This document shows positions 1-9,918 of a DNA stretch of 64,000 nt, one piece after another. The position numbers were made by a program, and so were the translations under genes. The notes below the pieces were generated by a model. The model did not search any database, was not told the origin of the DNA, and saw only the letters and a program-made list of their open reading frames with translations. Position 1 is the stretch's first letter. Every line of letters starts with the position of its first letter. Origin of the DNA: JANSXG01 sp024743075 (GTDB lineage: Bacteria > Planctomycetota > Phycisphaerae > Phycisphaerales > UBA1924); assembly GCA_042140185.1 (NCBI GenBank), contig CP159477.1, forward strand, positions 744,001 to 808,000, read 5' to 3'.

Positions 1-1715
1 CATGATGCCGAACTCGCCGATGCTTCGGCACTGCTCGCGGATGCCGAATTGCCGCCGTCGATTTCGTCATACCGCAAGGTCGGCGGGACGGTGCCGCTTC
101 CAGCCTCGCCCGGATTCCGGACCGCGCTGCTTGTCGGCTGGCCGGATCGGTCGGACCCGGCGGACCAGCCGGTTCCCTGGACATCGTGGTCGGCCGAGAT
201 GGTCGGTCTCGCCGAACTGTTGCTGGTTGCACGGGTCGGCGGTGCGGGCGGTCCTCGCGCGGTGGCAAGTCTCGATCGGCAGAACGGGTGCATCGGCGCG
301 GTAGGCGCGGGCGTTGATGCCTACGCCATCCGTACGGTCCTCGAAGACGCGTCGGAACCCGAGTCGTTCGAAGACGCCGCCGACCGCTGCCTTCGCGGCC
401 TCGGCCAGAAGATCAACGCCGGCTCGGTTCCTGCGGCCGGTCTGAATCGCTCGCTGCTGCTGGATGCGGATTCGCGGGGCGCGATAGCGACGTCGGTCGC
501 CGGCGCTCGCGACGACAACGAGTGGTTCGACTCGTTCGGCGTCGCGCTCGGCGTTGCCTGTGCGGCGCTGCGGTCCGGGCTGGCGTCTGCTGCGTTGTTC
601 GACCTGCGCACGACTCCGCCGACCGTGAAGCGTGGCGGAGTGGAGCGTGTGCTGCTGGCCTTGCAGCGTCCGAGATCGGCCGCTGCGCTGCTCGCCGCCG
701 GTCTCGTGTTGGCGCTGCTGCTTCCGCTGCTGATCTCGTACCTGCATCTGAACGGGCTGCGGTCTCGCATCGCCGAGGCCGAGTCGTTCCTCGCCGAATC
801 TGCGCCGGTCATAGCCGTCGGTTCCGATGAGGACGGCGAGCCGCTGGCGGTGCTCACGCTGAAAGAACAACTGGCTCTGTACTCAGAGCTCGATCGGACC
901 CGCGTCCCGATGGCCAAATTGCTCGCCGACCTGAGCGCGGGTTTGCCGGCGATGGACCGGAACCGTTTGACGCTCGTCCGCGAGATTCGGATCACAGCGC
1001 CGGAGGACTTCAACGTTCGAGGCGTAGTTGACTCGCTCGCGTTGATCTATCCGATGACGACGGCTCTTCGCGATTCCGAGGTGTTTTCAGGGGTGTCTGC
1101 TCAAGAAACTCAGAGTGTTGGTGCGAGCGGTAGTCAGGAGTTTGTCCTTCAGGGCAAAATCAGACGGCCGTTCTTCGGCGCCCGTTACCCGTCTGAGATG
1201 GACTACGCCGAGCAAAACCTCGCCGAGAAAATCTACGGCGAGGAAGGCGCGGAGGTGTGGCGTGCTGGTGCTCCGCTGGTGAGCGCGCTTACGCGTACGG
1301 ATGGTGGAGGGGCTCGCTTTACCTCAGCCTCTAGCCCTGGACGAACGGTTTCCAATGCGGACCGCACGCCCCCGCGCTCCCGCTCCGGATCATCGTCCGC
1401 AGGTGAATCCGATAGCGGGACCGAGGTCGCGTCGGCTGGAGGCGGTAGCTCTGATGCGCGGACAGAACGACGGGACATGTTTCAGGGCGGCAGCCGCTCC
1501 GGCGGCGAGGAAACTCCTCCTCCGATCCCCGAAGCGCTGAGCGATGAGCAGATCGCCGCCCTCGGGCAGCAGGAAGCGATGCGCGAGATGGTGAACCGTC
1601 GCGCGCATCCGGCCAGGAGGGGATCGCCGACGATGTCAAGCGTCGTCTCGAAGAAGAGGTCACGAAGCTCCGCAACCGTGCCCGTGAGGCGCAGCAGTCA
1701 GGAGGTGGCGCGTGA
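1..1715 (+). CDS. GspL/PilM-PilN-like secretion or pilus assembly protein (5' partial, one frameshift)
   Basis: The frame is open to the left edge, so the start lies outside; about 571 residues are visible after repair. The N-terminal half looks like the actin-like cytoplasmic domain of PilM/GspL. A single membrane helix follows (about residues 228-248, an Ala/Leu-rich stretch ending LLISYLHL), then a coiled segment and a PilN-like periplasmic domain, then a low-complexity Ser/Gly/Arg linker. The reading frame breaks in the G4 run at 1619-1622. One extra G restores a tail with residues GIADDVKRRLEEEVTKL and a TGA at 1713-1715 that overlaps the GTG of the next gene. The layout suits a fused PilM-PilN or GspL, placed directly before GspM/PilO-like, GspC-like and GspD genes. 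It probably acts in the inner-membrane platform of a type II secretion or type IV pilus machine. Family choice is inferred from architecture and context; sequence similarity is weak by eye. Confidence 0.7.
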
Positions 1716-2311
1716 CTCTCGGAGAACGATTCCTCGGCCTGCCGCGGGCGATGCAGTGGTCGGTCATCGCACTGGTCGCGTTTCTGCTTTACTTCGTCGT
1801 CTTGGAGCCGGCGTTGATCTGGAAATCCGAATTGGATGAAAACATCGCGGCAGCGGATATCGTGCTGACTGAACTGCAAGAACAGGTTAAAGACCGGGAA
1901 GCCGATCTCTCGTCATACGAACGCGGGCTTAGTCGTCACGGGGAAGTCTTGCCGCCGCGTCCGCTTAGCGAGGTCTCCTCTAAAGTCTTTGACTTGTGGG
2001 AGCAGATTAGTCTGGAGTTTGATTCAGTTACTGGGCTGCGACTGCAAACCGGTGAAGCTGGATTCAGTGGTGACTCCTTGCCTGGCACGCTCGTGCCGCC
2101 CGGTGCATCCCTCGTAGCGGTCCGTTTTACAGCAAACTTCGAAGCGACTCCCGAGGACGTCATCGCGATCGTCCGTCAACTTGAGGCGTCGCCGCTGATC
2201 CACTCCGTCAGTTCTCTTCGTGTTCGACTGAACACAGCCGACGAGCGCATGCTCAGCGCCCAAATCGAAACCGAGTCATGGGCTCACTCTGGGGAAGTTG
2301 GGGCGTTATGA
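1712..2311 (+). CDS. GspM/PilO-like inner-membrane assembly protein
   Basis: A 199-residue protein with a short cytoplasmic N-terminus, one membrane helix at about residues 15-33 (WSVIALVAFLLYFVVLEPAL), a coiled coil at about 40-75, and a C-terminal alpha/beta domain. This is the bitopic architecture of GspM and PilO, which pair with GspL/PilN through ferredoxin-like periplasmic domains. GTG is the start: it overlaps the repaired stop of the upstream gene (GTGA), which implies translational coupling. The next gene also overlaps by ATGA. Its role is inferred from architecture and from position between a GspL/PilN-like protein and the secretin operon; GspM and PilO cannot be told apart here. 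Confidence 0.7.
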   Translation: MTLGERFLGLPRAMQWSVIALVAFLLYFVVLEPALIWKSELDENIAAADIVLTELQEQVKDREADLSSYERGLSRHGEVLPPRPLSEVSSKVFDLWEQISLEFDSVTGLRLQTGEAGFSGDSLPGTLVPPGASLVAVRFTANFEATPEDVIAIVRQLEASPLIHSVSSLRVRLNTADERMLSAQIETESWAHSGEVGAL

Positions 2312-2910
2312 CCGAGCGGACCGTCAACTATCGCGGACTCGCGTCCGGGCTTGGCTGGCTCGGCTGGCTTTCTGTGCTTGCGTTTGGGTTCGCGCTGTAT
2401 GTGGGATTGGTGTCTGCTATCCCTGCCGTCGCCGATCTGTTTGACCGCACGAGCGGTTCCGCGGTGTCGATCGACGCGAACCTCCGCGAGCGTGGTCTGG
2501 AGAGATTCAGTTCGGATCTCGAACGAGACGCGACGCGATTCACGAACCGATCGGCGTTTTTCGTGCCACCCGCCCCGATCCCGCCGCCGCCTCCTCCCCC
2601 TCCGGTGCGCGAAGTGGACGAGGATCCCGAGCCGGTGGTCCCGCGCGAGCCGCCGCCGCCCAGCCGTTATGGCGGGCCGTCCATCGCCTACGTCTGGGAC
2701 GACCGGGTGACCTTCGAAAACGACATGACCCTCACCGCCGGGGGCGAAGGCCTGAGCGGTGTGGAAGTGCTCTCGACCAACCTGCCTTGGTCCGTGAAGG
2801 TCCGCTGGCGCGGCGTCGAGTTTGATGTGCAACTCTTTGAACGAACGACCTCCGACTTTCTGGTCAAGCCCGAAGATGAGCCGGCGGAAGACCAGTCGGG
2901 AGACCTTTGA
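2308..2910 (+). CDS. GspC-like bitopic protein with proline-rich linker
   Basis: A 200-residue protein: cytoplasmic N-terminus, membrane helix at about residues 18-43, a polyproline segment at about 88-120 (runs of Pro with EVDEDPEP between them), then a small beta-rich C-terminal domain ending in an acidic tail. GspC of type II secretion has the same order: one helix, Pro-rich linker, and a homology region that contacts the N0 domain of the secretin. The gene lies immediately before gspD, as in T2SS operons. The ATG at 2308 is preferred because it overlaps the upstream stop (ATGA); an in-frame ATG at 2278 would add ten residues inside the upstream gene. The GspC label is inference; PilP is an alternative. 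Confidence 0.6.
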   Translation: MTERTVNYRGLASGLGWLGWLSVLAFGFALYVGLVSAIPAVADLFDRTSGSAVSIDANLRERGLERFSSDLERDATRFTNRSAFFVPPAPIPPPPPPPPVREVDEDPEPVVPREPPPPSRYGGPSIAYVWDDRVTFENDMTLTAGGEGLSGVEVLSTNLPWSVKVRWRGVEFDVQLFERTTSDFLVKPEDEPAEDQSGDL

Positions 2911-5412
2911 ATGATCCGTACCAGTATTCGCAACAGCTTCGCCTCGATGACCGCCGCCGCGATGCTTTCGGCATTCGCCGGGTACGCCGTCGCGCCAGCG
3001 TCCGCCCAGGACGCTGACCCTCCGTCGGGGCAACCGGAGGCCGAGCAGAGTCAGCAGCCGGCGCAGACGGGTCCGAACGGCCGGCGCATGACCGACGGGA
3101 AGACGACGACGCTCGCGTTCGACAACGTGCCGGTGAGCCGTCTTATCCCTTTTATCGTGGAATCGACCGGCAAGGTCGTGCTCCCGCGTCCGGAGATCCT
3201 CACCCGCCGGGTGACGGTGATTTCTGACAAGCCGCTGCCTCAGAATGTGGCGCTGGACTATGTGTTCCTCGCGCTGCAGCAGGACGGCGTCGGCATCGTC
3301 GAGACGGAAGATCTGATCATCCTTCGGCTGATCGAGGAGATCGATCGGCAGGATGTGCCGGTCATCGGCCCGGACGAGTCGGTGCTGGGACGCACCGACC
3401 TCGGCACGATCGCCGAGAAGGTGTACCAGCTCGACTACTCCAGCGCGGAGAACCTCGAGGATGTCCTGACCGACGATCAGGCGTTGCCCGACTACGCGCG
3501 CATCGCTTTCGATCCGGATTCGAATTCCGTGGTCGTGCGGGGGAACATCGCGTTGCTCCAGCGCATGGAGCGGCTCATCAGTGCGCTGGACCGGCCGGCG
3601 ACTGCGAATCTGGTGTCGGCGACGTTCCGACTGCGTTACGCCGACGCGACGCAGCTCGCCGAGAACATCACCGAGCTGTTCCAGGCCGACGATCGAAGCG
3701 AGGAGGAGATCGCTCGATCGTTCTTCAACCGCCAGCGCGGACGCGGCGGAGACAACGATGAAGATTCGAGCGCTTCAACCTCAGAGAATCTCCGCGTCAC
3801 CGTCAACGTGCAGCAGAACTCCGTCACGGTTCTCGGCGAAGAAACCGTTGTGCAACAGATCCGGGCCCAGATCGAGAACGAGTGGGACCTGCCGATCCAG
3901 CCCGACGATGTTGTGCCGAAGACCTACGAACTCAAGCACTCCGACCCGGTGAAGGTCGCGGATCTGCTGACCGAACTCTTCGGAGCCAGCAGCGGGACGA
4001 CCGCGACAAGCGGGACCGGTCGGAACGCAACGTCGGCCCCGAGTTCGGGGCAGGGCGTTGGGCGTCTGGCCGGACAGTTCAGTTTCGTCGCGATCCCCGA
4101 AGCGGGCCGGATCATGGTGATCGCGAAGAGCCCGGACAACCTCGTGGCCATCGACGAGATCATCGCGAACATCGACCAGCCGGTCGATGCGGGCCTGCCG
4201 GAGATCATCGAACTCAAGCACGCGAACGCCGAAGAACTGGCCGAGCAGCTCAACACGCTGCTCGCGCAGGAGAACACGATCGCGCAGTTGCCGCGTCAGG
4301 AGTCGGGGCTGTCGAGCACCGGCGCGACTTCGAGCCCGTTCGCCAGCAGCGACGACACGGCGACCAACAACAACACGCAGCAGGACGCGAACCTCGTCAC
4401 GTTCTGGTGGCAGCGCGCCCAGCCGCCGACGGACGTGCGCAACTCGTCGAACCTGATCGGTCGGATCCGCATTGTGCCGGTCTGGCGTCAGAACGCGGTG
4501 ATGGTGCTGTCGCCGCCGGAATACCGCTCGTCGATCGGCGAACTGATCGGTTCACTGGACAAGCCGGGGCGCCAGGTGCTCATCTCGGCCGTCATCGCCG
4601 AGGTCTCGGTGAGCGACGACCTTTCGCTGGGCCTGCGCTGGGGTTCGGGCAACATCAACCCGGCCAACGGTGACAACGCCATATCCGTCGGGACCAACAC
4701 CACCGGCACGCAGAACGATTTCCTCAGCAATCTTTTCGATACGTCTGTCCTGAGCGCCGAAGCCGATCTGAACCTGGTGTTCCAGGCGCTGCAGCAGGAC
4801 GGCGATGTCAAGATCCTTTCCGAACCGCGCATCTTCACCTCCGACAATCAGGAGGCGGTGTTTTTCGACGGCCAGGACGTGCCGATCGTCACCGACACGA
4901 ACACCACGCAGGACGGGAACATCATCGCGACGCGCGAGTACCGCGCTGTCGGCATCAGTTTGCGGACGCGCCCGCGGATCACGACGCAGGGCGCGGTGGA
5001 CCTTCGCGTGAACCTCGAACTGAGTTCAATCCAGCCGACGCAGACCGCCGACGGTTTCTTCATCTTCGATCGGCGTGAGACGACTACGCAGCTCATCGTG
5101 CAGAACGGCCAGACCGTCGTGATCTCGGGCATCCTCCGCAGCGAGGAGTCGGATATCACACGCAAGGTCCCGCTCCTCGGTGACATCCCGATCATCGGTG
5201 CGCTGTTCACCTCGGTGGAGCGGAGCACCGAGAACGCCGAACTCGTCGCGTTCATCACGCCGATCGTGGTGCAGAACGACGAAGAGGTTCAGAATCTCAA
5301 TGAGCCGTACCGCCAGCGATTGGAAGACCTGCGTCGGCAACTGAACCAGTTGAAGGACGACGACAAGCCCGAGAAGCCGTCCGAGGAGGACTCCTCGTGG
5401 TACGGCGACTGA
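2911..5412 (+). CDS. gspD: type II secretion system secretin GspD
   Basis: An 833-residue outer-membrane secretin. It has a signal peptide (about residues 1-32, cleavage near ASAQ), an N0 domain, and N1-N3 repeats. The N-domains carry Ser/Gly/Thr/Asn-rich inserts at about 270-290, 355-385 and 460-495. The C-terminal secretin domain shows typical elements: VLISAVIAEVSVSDDLSLG near 551, EPRIFTSDNQEAVFF near 633, and VPLLGDIPIIGALF near 755. The protein multimerises into the outer-membrane channel through which folded exoproteins leave. It starts directly after the stop of the GspC-like gene. No clear C-terminal S-domain is seen beyond the secretin fold; the last 50 residues are charged and coiled. 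GspD fits better than PilQ because there are no AMIN domains. Confidence 0.93.
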   Translation: MIRTSIRNSFASMTAAAMLSAFAGYAVAPASAQDADPPSGQPEAEQSQQPAQTGPNGRRMTDGKTTTLAFDNVPVSRLIPFIVESTGKVVLPRPEILTRRVTVISDKPLPQNVALDYVFLALQQDGVGIVETEDLIILRLIEEIDRQDVPVIGPDESVLGRTDLGTIAEKVYQLDYSSAENLEDVLTDDQALPDYARIAFDPDSNSVVVRGNIALLQRMERLISALDRPATANLVSATFRLRYADATQLAENITELFQADDRSEEEIARSFFNRQRGRGGDNDEDSSASTSENLRVTVNVQQNSVTVLGEETVVQQIRAQIENEWDLPIQPDDVVPKTYELKHSDPVKVADLLTELFGASSGTTATSGTGRNATSAPSSGQGVGRLAGQFSFVAIPEAGRIMVIAKSPDNLVAIDEIIANIDQPVDAGLPEIIELKHANAEELAEQLNTLLAQENTIAQLPRQESGLSSTGATSSPFASSDDTATNNNTQQDANLVTFWWQRAQPPTDVRNSSNLIGRIRIVPVWRQNAVMVLSPPEYRSSIGELIGSLDKPGRQVLISAVIAEVSVSDDLSLGLRWGSGNINPANGDNAISVGTNTTGTQNDFLSNLFDTSVLSAEADLNLVFQALQQDGDVKILSEPRIFTSDNQEAVFFDGQDVPIVTDTNTTQDGNIIATREYRAVGISLRTRPRITTQGAVDLRVNLELSSIQPTQTADGFFIFDRRETTTQLIVQNGQTVVISGILRSEESDITRKVPLLGDIPIIGALFTSVERSTENAELVAFITPIVVQNDEEVQNLNEPYRQRLEDLRRQLNQLKDDDKPEKPSEEDSSWYGD

Positions 5413-6677
5413 TCGCGGCGGGTCTCTGCCTTCTCGGGTGGCTCTCCGGTTGTACGGTGACCGATGTCAAGCCGGTCACGCCAACCCGCGCGGACGCTTC
5501 GACGCCGCCGGTGACTTCGAGAGAAGCCGCGGAGATCCCGTTCGACACTTCCGCTGTCGCGGCCGTCGTGAACTCGCGGGTGGTGCTGGCGACGCGCGCG
5601 CTCGGAGACATACCGTTCGACGGGCAGGTCCTTCCGGTGTTCTCGCCCGATGGGCGCTTTCTTGCGACGCAAACCGGCGAGGCACCGGAGTGGGCGTCTT
5701 TGCTCGCCGAGCCGGGGCAAGCCGTCTCGATGCGGACCGGTGTTGAGGCCTACGACCTCAGCACCACGCCGCCCCGGCGGATCCGTTGGGTCGAGGACCT
5801 TCCTCCTGGTTGCCTCCTCGGGCGCTCGGCCGACGACGCCGGGTTTCTGATCGAGCGGATCATGCCCGACGGCAATCGTCGAATCGGAAAGGTGAACTGG
5901 GCGAGCGGCGGAGTGACTTGGCTGACGACCGTTGACGTCGTGTCATCCAGCGCAACGCTGACCGGCGCCGGGCCCAGAAGCGCGTTCGTGAGCACCCAGC
6001 GGTCGAGCCTCAGCGAACGCCGGGGCCTGCTGGTACGCAGCGGGGCCGGTTTGGATCAGCGAGCCGAGCCCGGCGTCTCGTACCAGATGCCGACTGCGAC
6101 GAGCGATCCCGACATTCTCCTCGCGATGACCCAGTCGACCGCGGGGTCGGACCTAGTCGCGATCCGGCTGGAGTCGGCTTCGGACGCCTCGGTCCGTTCG
6201 ATTGTTCTGGCACGGCGCCCGGTCAGTTCGTCATCGGATCCGCTGGTCGCCTATCAGGCGATGTCGCCGCTCCAGTCGCCCATGCCGCTCAGCCCCGAGG
6301 CGGGCGACGATCAACCACCGGGGGTGCTGTTCTTCCATCCCAGCGCCGGTCGTATGGCCGTTTTCGAGATCGCGAGCGGGGCGGTCACTCTGCTGGAGAA
6401 TCAATCGATCGCTGGGGCCTGGCACGTCCGGCGTGCGTCTGGCGGAGAGCCGGTGTGGTCGGTCTTCCTGACGACCCCCGATGGCCTGAAGCACCAGACG
6501 CTGGTGCGGCGCGGGCGCGTGCTGGAGGCGCTGCCGGCATCGAGCGTGTCGGATGAGGTTTGGGTGCCGCGTGCGACGACCGATGCGGTTCGCCCGTTCA
6601 TCCTCGTCGGTCCGAGCGATCGCGATCCGCGCTCGCTGACGCTTGTCGAAATGCGCCCGGTCGAGCCGCCGCGCTAA
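5397..6677 (+). CDS. lipoprotein of unknown function in the secretion operon
   Basis: A 426-residue protein that starts with GTG inside the end of gspD (16-base overlap). Its N-terminus is a lipoprotein signal: two Arg, a hydrophobic run and a lipobox LSGC with Cys19. No named domain is recognised. The remainder is beta-rich with repeated segments such as FSPDGRFLATQTGE that recall a beta-propeller. The overlap with the secretin gene suggests co-expression and perhaps a role in secretin assembly or as a periplasmic partner, but this is inference from position only. Its end overlaps the convergent endonuclease gene by four bases. Confidence 0.75.
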   Translation: MVRRLIAAGLCLLGWLSGCTVTDVKPVTPTRADASTPPVTSREAAEIPFDTSAVAAVVNSRVVLATRALGDIPFDGQVLPVFSPDGRFLATQTGEAPEWASLLAEPGQAVSMRTGVEAYDLSTTPPRRIRWVEDLPPGCLLGRSADDAGFLIERIMPDGNRRIGKVNWASGGVTWLTTVDVVSSSATLTGAGPRSAFVSTQRSSLSERRGLLVRSGAGLDQRAEPGVSYQMPTATSDPDILLAMTQSTAGSDLVAIRLESASDASVRSIVLARRPVSSSSDPLVAYQAMSPLQSPMPLSPEAGDDQPPGVLFFHPSAGRMAVFEIASGAVTLLENQSIAGAWHVRRASGGEPVWSVFLTTPDGLKHQTLVRRGRVLEALPASSVSDEVWVPRATTDAVRPFILVGPSDRDPRSLTLVEMRPVEPPR

Positions 6678-7381
6678 GCATCGCGTCCGAAGTTCAACGC
6701 GATGACCTCGCCGTCGGCGATGACGGCCAGTCGATCTCCCTCGACCGGTCGGACGCCGGCCAGGCCGGTGAAGCGCCCGAATGCGGGCAAGACGGCGCAG
6801 TCTTCCCCGAAGACGAACGCCGGGAGCTTCGCGGCCGTCTTCCGACCCAGCCCCCCGGAACCGCCGAGTTGGACACCGGGGTGCAGGTGGCCGGACAGCG
6901 CGTAGCCGTTCCCGCTCGCTTCGTCGGGTTCGTGGACGAGTTCGAACGGGCCGCGTCGTTCGCCGGGGGAGACACACTCGATGTCGAGTTGCTTCGGGGG
7001 ATCGCCGGCCGAGCGATCGTGATTGCCGCGAACCAGCGTGACGGCTAGCGATCGATGTCGCGAGCGCCACGAGCCCAGAGCATCAATGACCGAATCGCGG
7101 ACACCGGACCGGGAGTGCAGCAGATCGCCAAGGACGACGAGCGACGCGGCATTGGCGTGTTCGATCAGGAGCGAGAGAGTCTCGAGGTCTGCGCTGTGTG
7201 ACCGTTCAGGGGCGGCGATACCGGCGGAGCGGAAGGTCTGGGCCTTGCCGAAGTGGGGGTCGGCGATGAACAGCGTCCGCTCACGAGGCCAGTAGACTGC
7301 CCGCTCGGGGAGCAGCCGCAGGTCCTCGCCGGCGACTGCGATGCCAATGGATCCGGCGGTTTCCATCCGTGGAAGCGTCAT
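6674..7381 (-). CDS. pdeM: ligase-associated DNA damage response endonuclease PdeM (MPE)
   Basis: A 235-residue calcineurin-like phosphoesterase. Metal-binding motifs are visible: FIADPHFGK (D-x-H), VVLGDLLHS (GD), VRGNHDRS (GNHD) and ALSGHLHPG (GHLH). These identify the DNA-ligase-associated phosphoesterase subfamily, a Mn-dependent endonuclease studied in Pseudomonas putida. It is the last gene of a minus-strand cassette with helicase, ligase and exonuclease. Its ATG overlaps the helicase stop by four bases (ATGA), so the two are translationally coupled. The cassette is thought to act on DNA breaks, but its in vivo pathway is not settled. Confidence 0.93.
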   Translation of the reverse strand: MTLPRMETAGSIGIAVAGEDLRLLPERAVYWPRERTLFIADPHFGKAQTFRSAGIAAPERSHSADLETLSLLIEHANAASLVVLGDLLHSRSGVRDSVIDALGSWRSRHRSLAVTLVRGNHDRSAGDPPKQLDIECVSPGERRGPFELVHEPDEASGNGYALSGHLHPGVQLGGSGGLGRKTAAKLPAFVFGEDCAVLPAFGRFTGLAGVRPVEGDRLAVIADGEVIALNFGRDA

Positions 7382-9914
7382 CGGCGAAGTGTATCCTGTT
7401 CTCGCGACGCGGCGTCCTCGAGGCGCAGCACCATCCGCTCGATCCGGTCGCGCCAGCTCTCACTGCTCATCGTTTGGGTGCGCAGGCGCTCGGCGTAGAG
7501 CGGGAAGGCCAGCGGCGTGAGGCGCTCCGGCGAGACCATGACGATCCGGGCACCTGCTATCCGTTCGAGTGCGCTGCGCAGGCGAGTGACTTCGAGCTGC
7601 TCACTGAGTACCTCGCGCTTGGCCTGGTCGAGCAGCAGGTTCGCCGGGTCGAACTCGGCGAACACGTCGAAGAAGAGCTCACTCGACGCCTGCAGGTGGC
7701 GAGACGGCTTGGACTGGCGACCGGGGAAGCCGGGGTGGATCAGCCCGGCGATGCGCGCGATGTCGCGGAAGCGTCGGCGGGCCAATTGGCTGGAGTTCAA
7801 GCATTCGAGCAGGTCGCTCAGCAGGTCCGCGGGCTGGAGCATGCGTCGCCACCGGGCATCGTCGAGCTCGATCGCCGTCTCGCTGAGCAGTTCGACGCCG
7901 TAGTCGTTGACCGTGACCGCGAGCGATCGCGGAGCATCGCGCGTGAGCCGGAACGCGAGCAGCGCGCCCAGACCCTCGTGGACGAGGCGCCCTTCGAAGG
8001 GGAAGAGGAAGGTGTGGTGGCCCTCGCGCGTGGTCGTGGTCTCGATCAGCAGGTCGTCGGGCCCGGGCAGTACCGACCAGCGGGTCTGCAGGTTCAGCAG
8101 CGGGGCGATGGCCCGCAGTTCCGGTTCATCCGCGCCACCGAAGCGGAAGGTTTCGAGTTTCTCTCGGACCGCCTCGGAGAGTTCGGTCGAGAGCGGGCTG
8201 CGCCCGCCGCCCCACCGGGGGACGATGCCCTTGCTCGACTTGGCCCTTCGCACATACGCCGTCATCTCGCGGACACGGGCCAGTTCGAGCACGCGTCCCG
8301 AGAACACGAACCGGTTGCCGGGAGCGAGTTTCGAGATAAACGATTCCTCGATGGTGCCGAGCGACTTCCCGCCGCCGCTGGCCCAGCGGACGGTCATAGC
8401 GCTATCTGACGTGATCGTGCCGATGGCGACACGGTGGTTCATGGTCACGGAGCGATCGCGGACGACATAACGAGGAGTCTCGCCCGACTCGTCGATCTCG
8501 ACACGCTTAAACTCCGGGTACGCCCCGAGGGCTGCGCCGCCCTTCGTCAGGAAGTCGATCGCCCAGCCCAGTTCGGTCGCGGACAGCTCGGCGTACGAAC
8601 TCGCGCCGCGGACCTCGTCGAGGATCGCCTCGCGCTCGAACCCCCCGCCGACAGCGCAGGTCATCAGGTGCTGCACGAGAACATCGAGCGGTTTGTCGAG
8701 CGGGATCCGGTGTTCGATCGTCCCAGCGGTCGCCGCCGAGCGGGCGGCGGCGAACTCGATCAGTTCGAACGCGTGCGTGGGTACGCACAGCACCGTGCTG
8801 ACCGCGCCGGGTTGGTGGCCCAGCGCCCGGCCCGCTGGAGCAAGCGGGCCACGCCCTTCGGCGAACCGACCTGCAAAACAAGATCGACAGGTGAGAAGTC
8901 TACGCCGAGGTCCAGCGAACTCGTGCAGACCACGCATTTGGCCCGACCCTCGCGCAGCCCGGCCTCGACCTTGTCGCGCAGCTGCTTGTCCAGCGAGCCG
9001 TGGTGGAGAGACACGCGACCGAGCCAGTCGGGTCGGGCCTGCATGATCGCGCCGTACCAGATTTCGACCTGCGAACGCGTGTTGCAGAACACCAGCGTCG
9101 AGTTCGCCCCCTCGATCGCGCGGATGACTTCGGGCAGGATCTTCAGACCGAGGTGCCCGGCCCAGGGGAACCGCTCGATGTCGTCGGGCACGATGCTGCG
9201 GATCTCGACGCGCTTGGTGTGCTGGCCCCGGATGAGCACCGGTTTCAAGGTCGGCCTGCTCCCGACGAGCGTGGATGCCGCCTGCTCGACGTTGCCGAGT
9301 GTCGCGGACAGCCCCCACGTGCGCAGGCCGGGGTTCCATCGTCGCAGTCGCGCGAGGCAGAGCTCGGTCTGCGTGCCGCGCTTTGAGGAGAGCAGTTCGT
9401 GCCACTCGTCGACGACCACCGAGCGGATGCCCTTCAGGCGCATGGCGGCGTCGGGGTAACTCAGCAGCACGCTCAGCGACTCGGGTGTGATCACGAGCGC
9501 GGTGGGGTAGCGCTGGCGCTGCTTGGCCTTGACGGACTGAGCGGTGTCGCCGGTGCGCTTCTCGATGGTCCACGGCAGGCCAAGGTCGCGAATCGGCTGC
9601 CGGAGGGCATCGAGCGTATCGTTGGCCAGTGCCCGCAGCGGCGTGATCCAAAGCACGCGTAGTGGCTCGGCTTGGGTGCGATCAACCTCTGCTGCCGCGG
9701 GATCATGCTCGTTGTGCTCATCAAGCCACTGCGACACCGGACCGAGCCAAACGCTCAGCGTCTTGCCCATGCCCGTGGGTGCGTGGACCAGCCCGTCGCG
9801 GCCGGCCTGATACGCCTGCCACGCTTCGCGCTGGAATTCGAACGGCGCCCAGCCACGCTGGTCGAACCACGATTCAAGCAGCGGGTGCAGTCGGAACGGA
9901 GAATTGCCGCTCAT
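7378..9914 (-). CDS. ligase-associated DEXH helicase (Lhr-type), one frameshift
   Basis: Two overlapping frames together give an 845-residue superfamily 2 helicase of the ligase-associated Lhr type. The first part has motif I (APTGMGKTLSVWL), motif II (VVVDEWHELL), motif III (LSATLGN) and motif V (CTSSLDLGVDF). The second part holds the rest of motif VI (GHQPGAV) and the Lhr-core winged-helix and C-terminal domains. The frames join inside motif VI, directly after LLQRAGR, at the GGG run (complement of 8819-8821). One missing base explains the break. The truncated read would stop after 384 residues without a working motif VI, so the enzyme would be dead if the deletion is real. It sits four bases from the ligase gene and overlaps the endonuclease. 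Confidence 0.9.
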
Positions 9915-9918
9915 CGGC

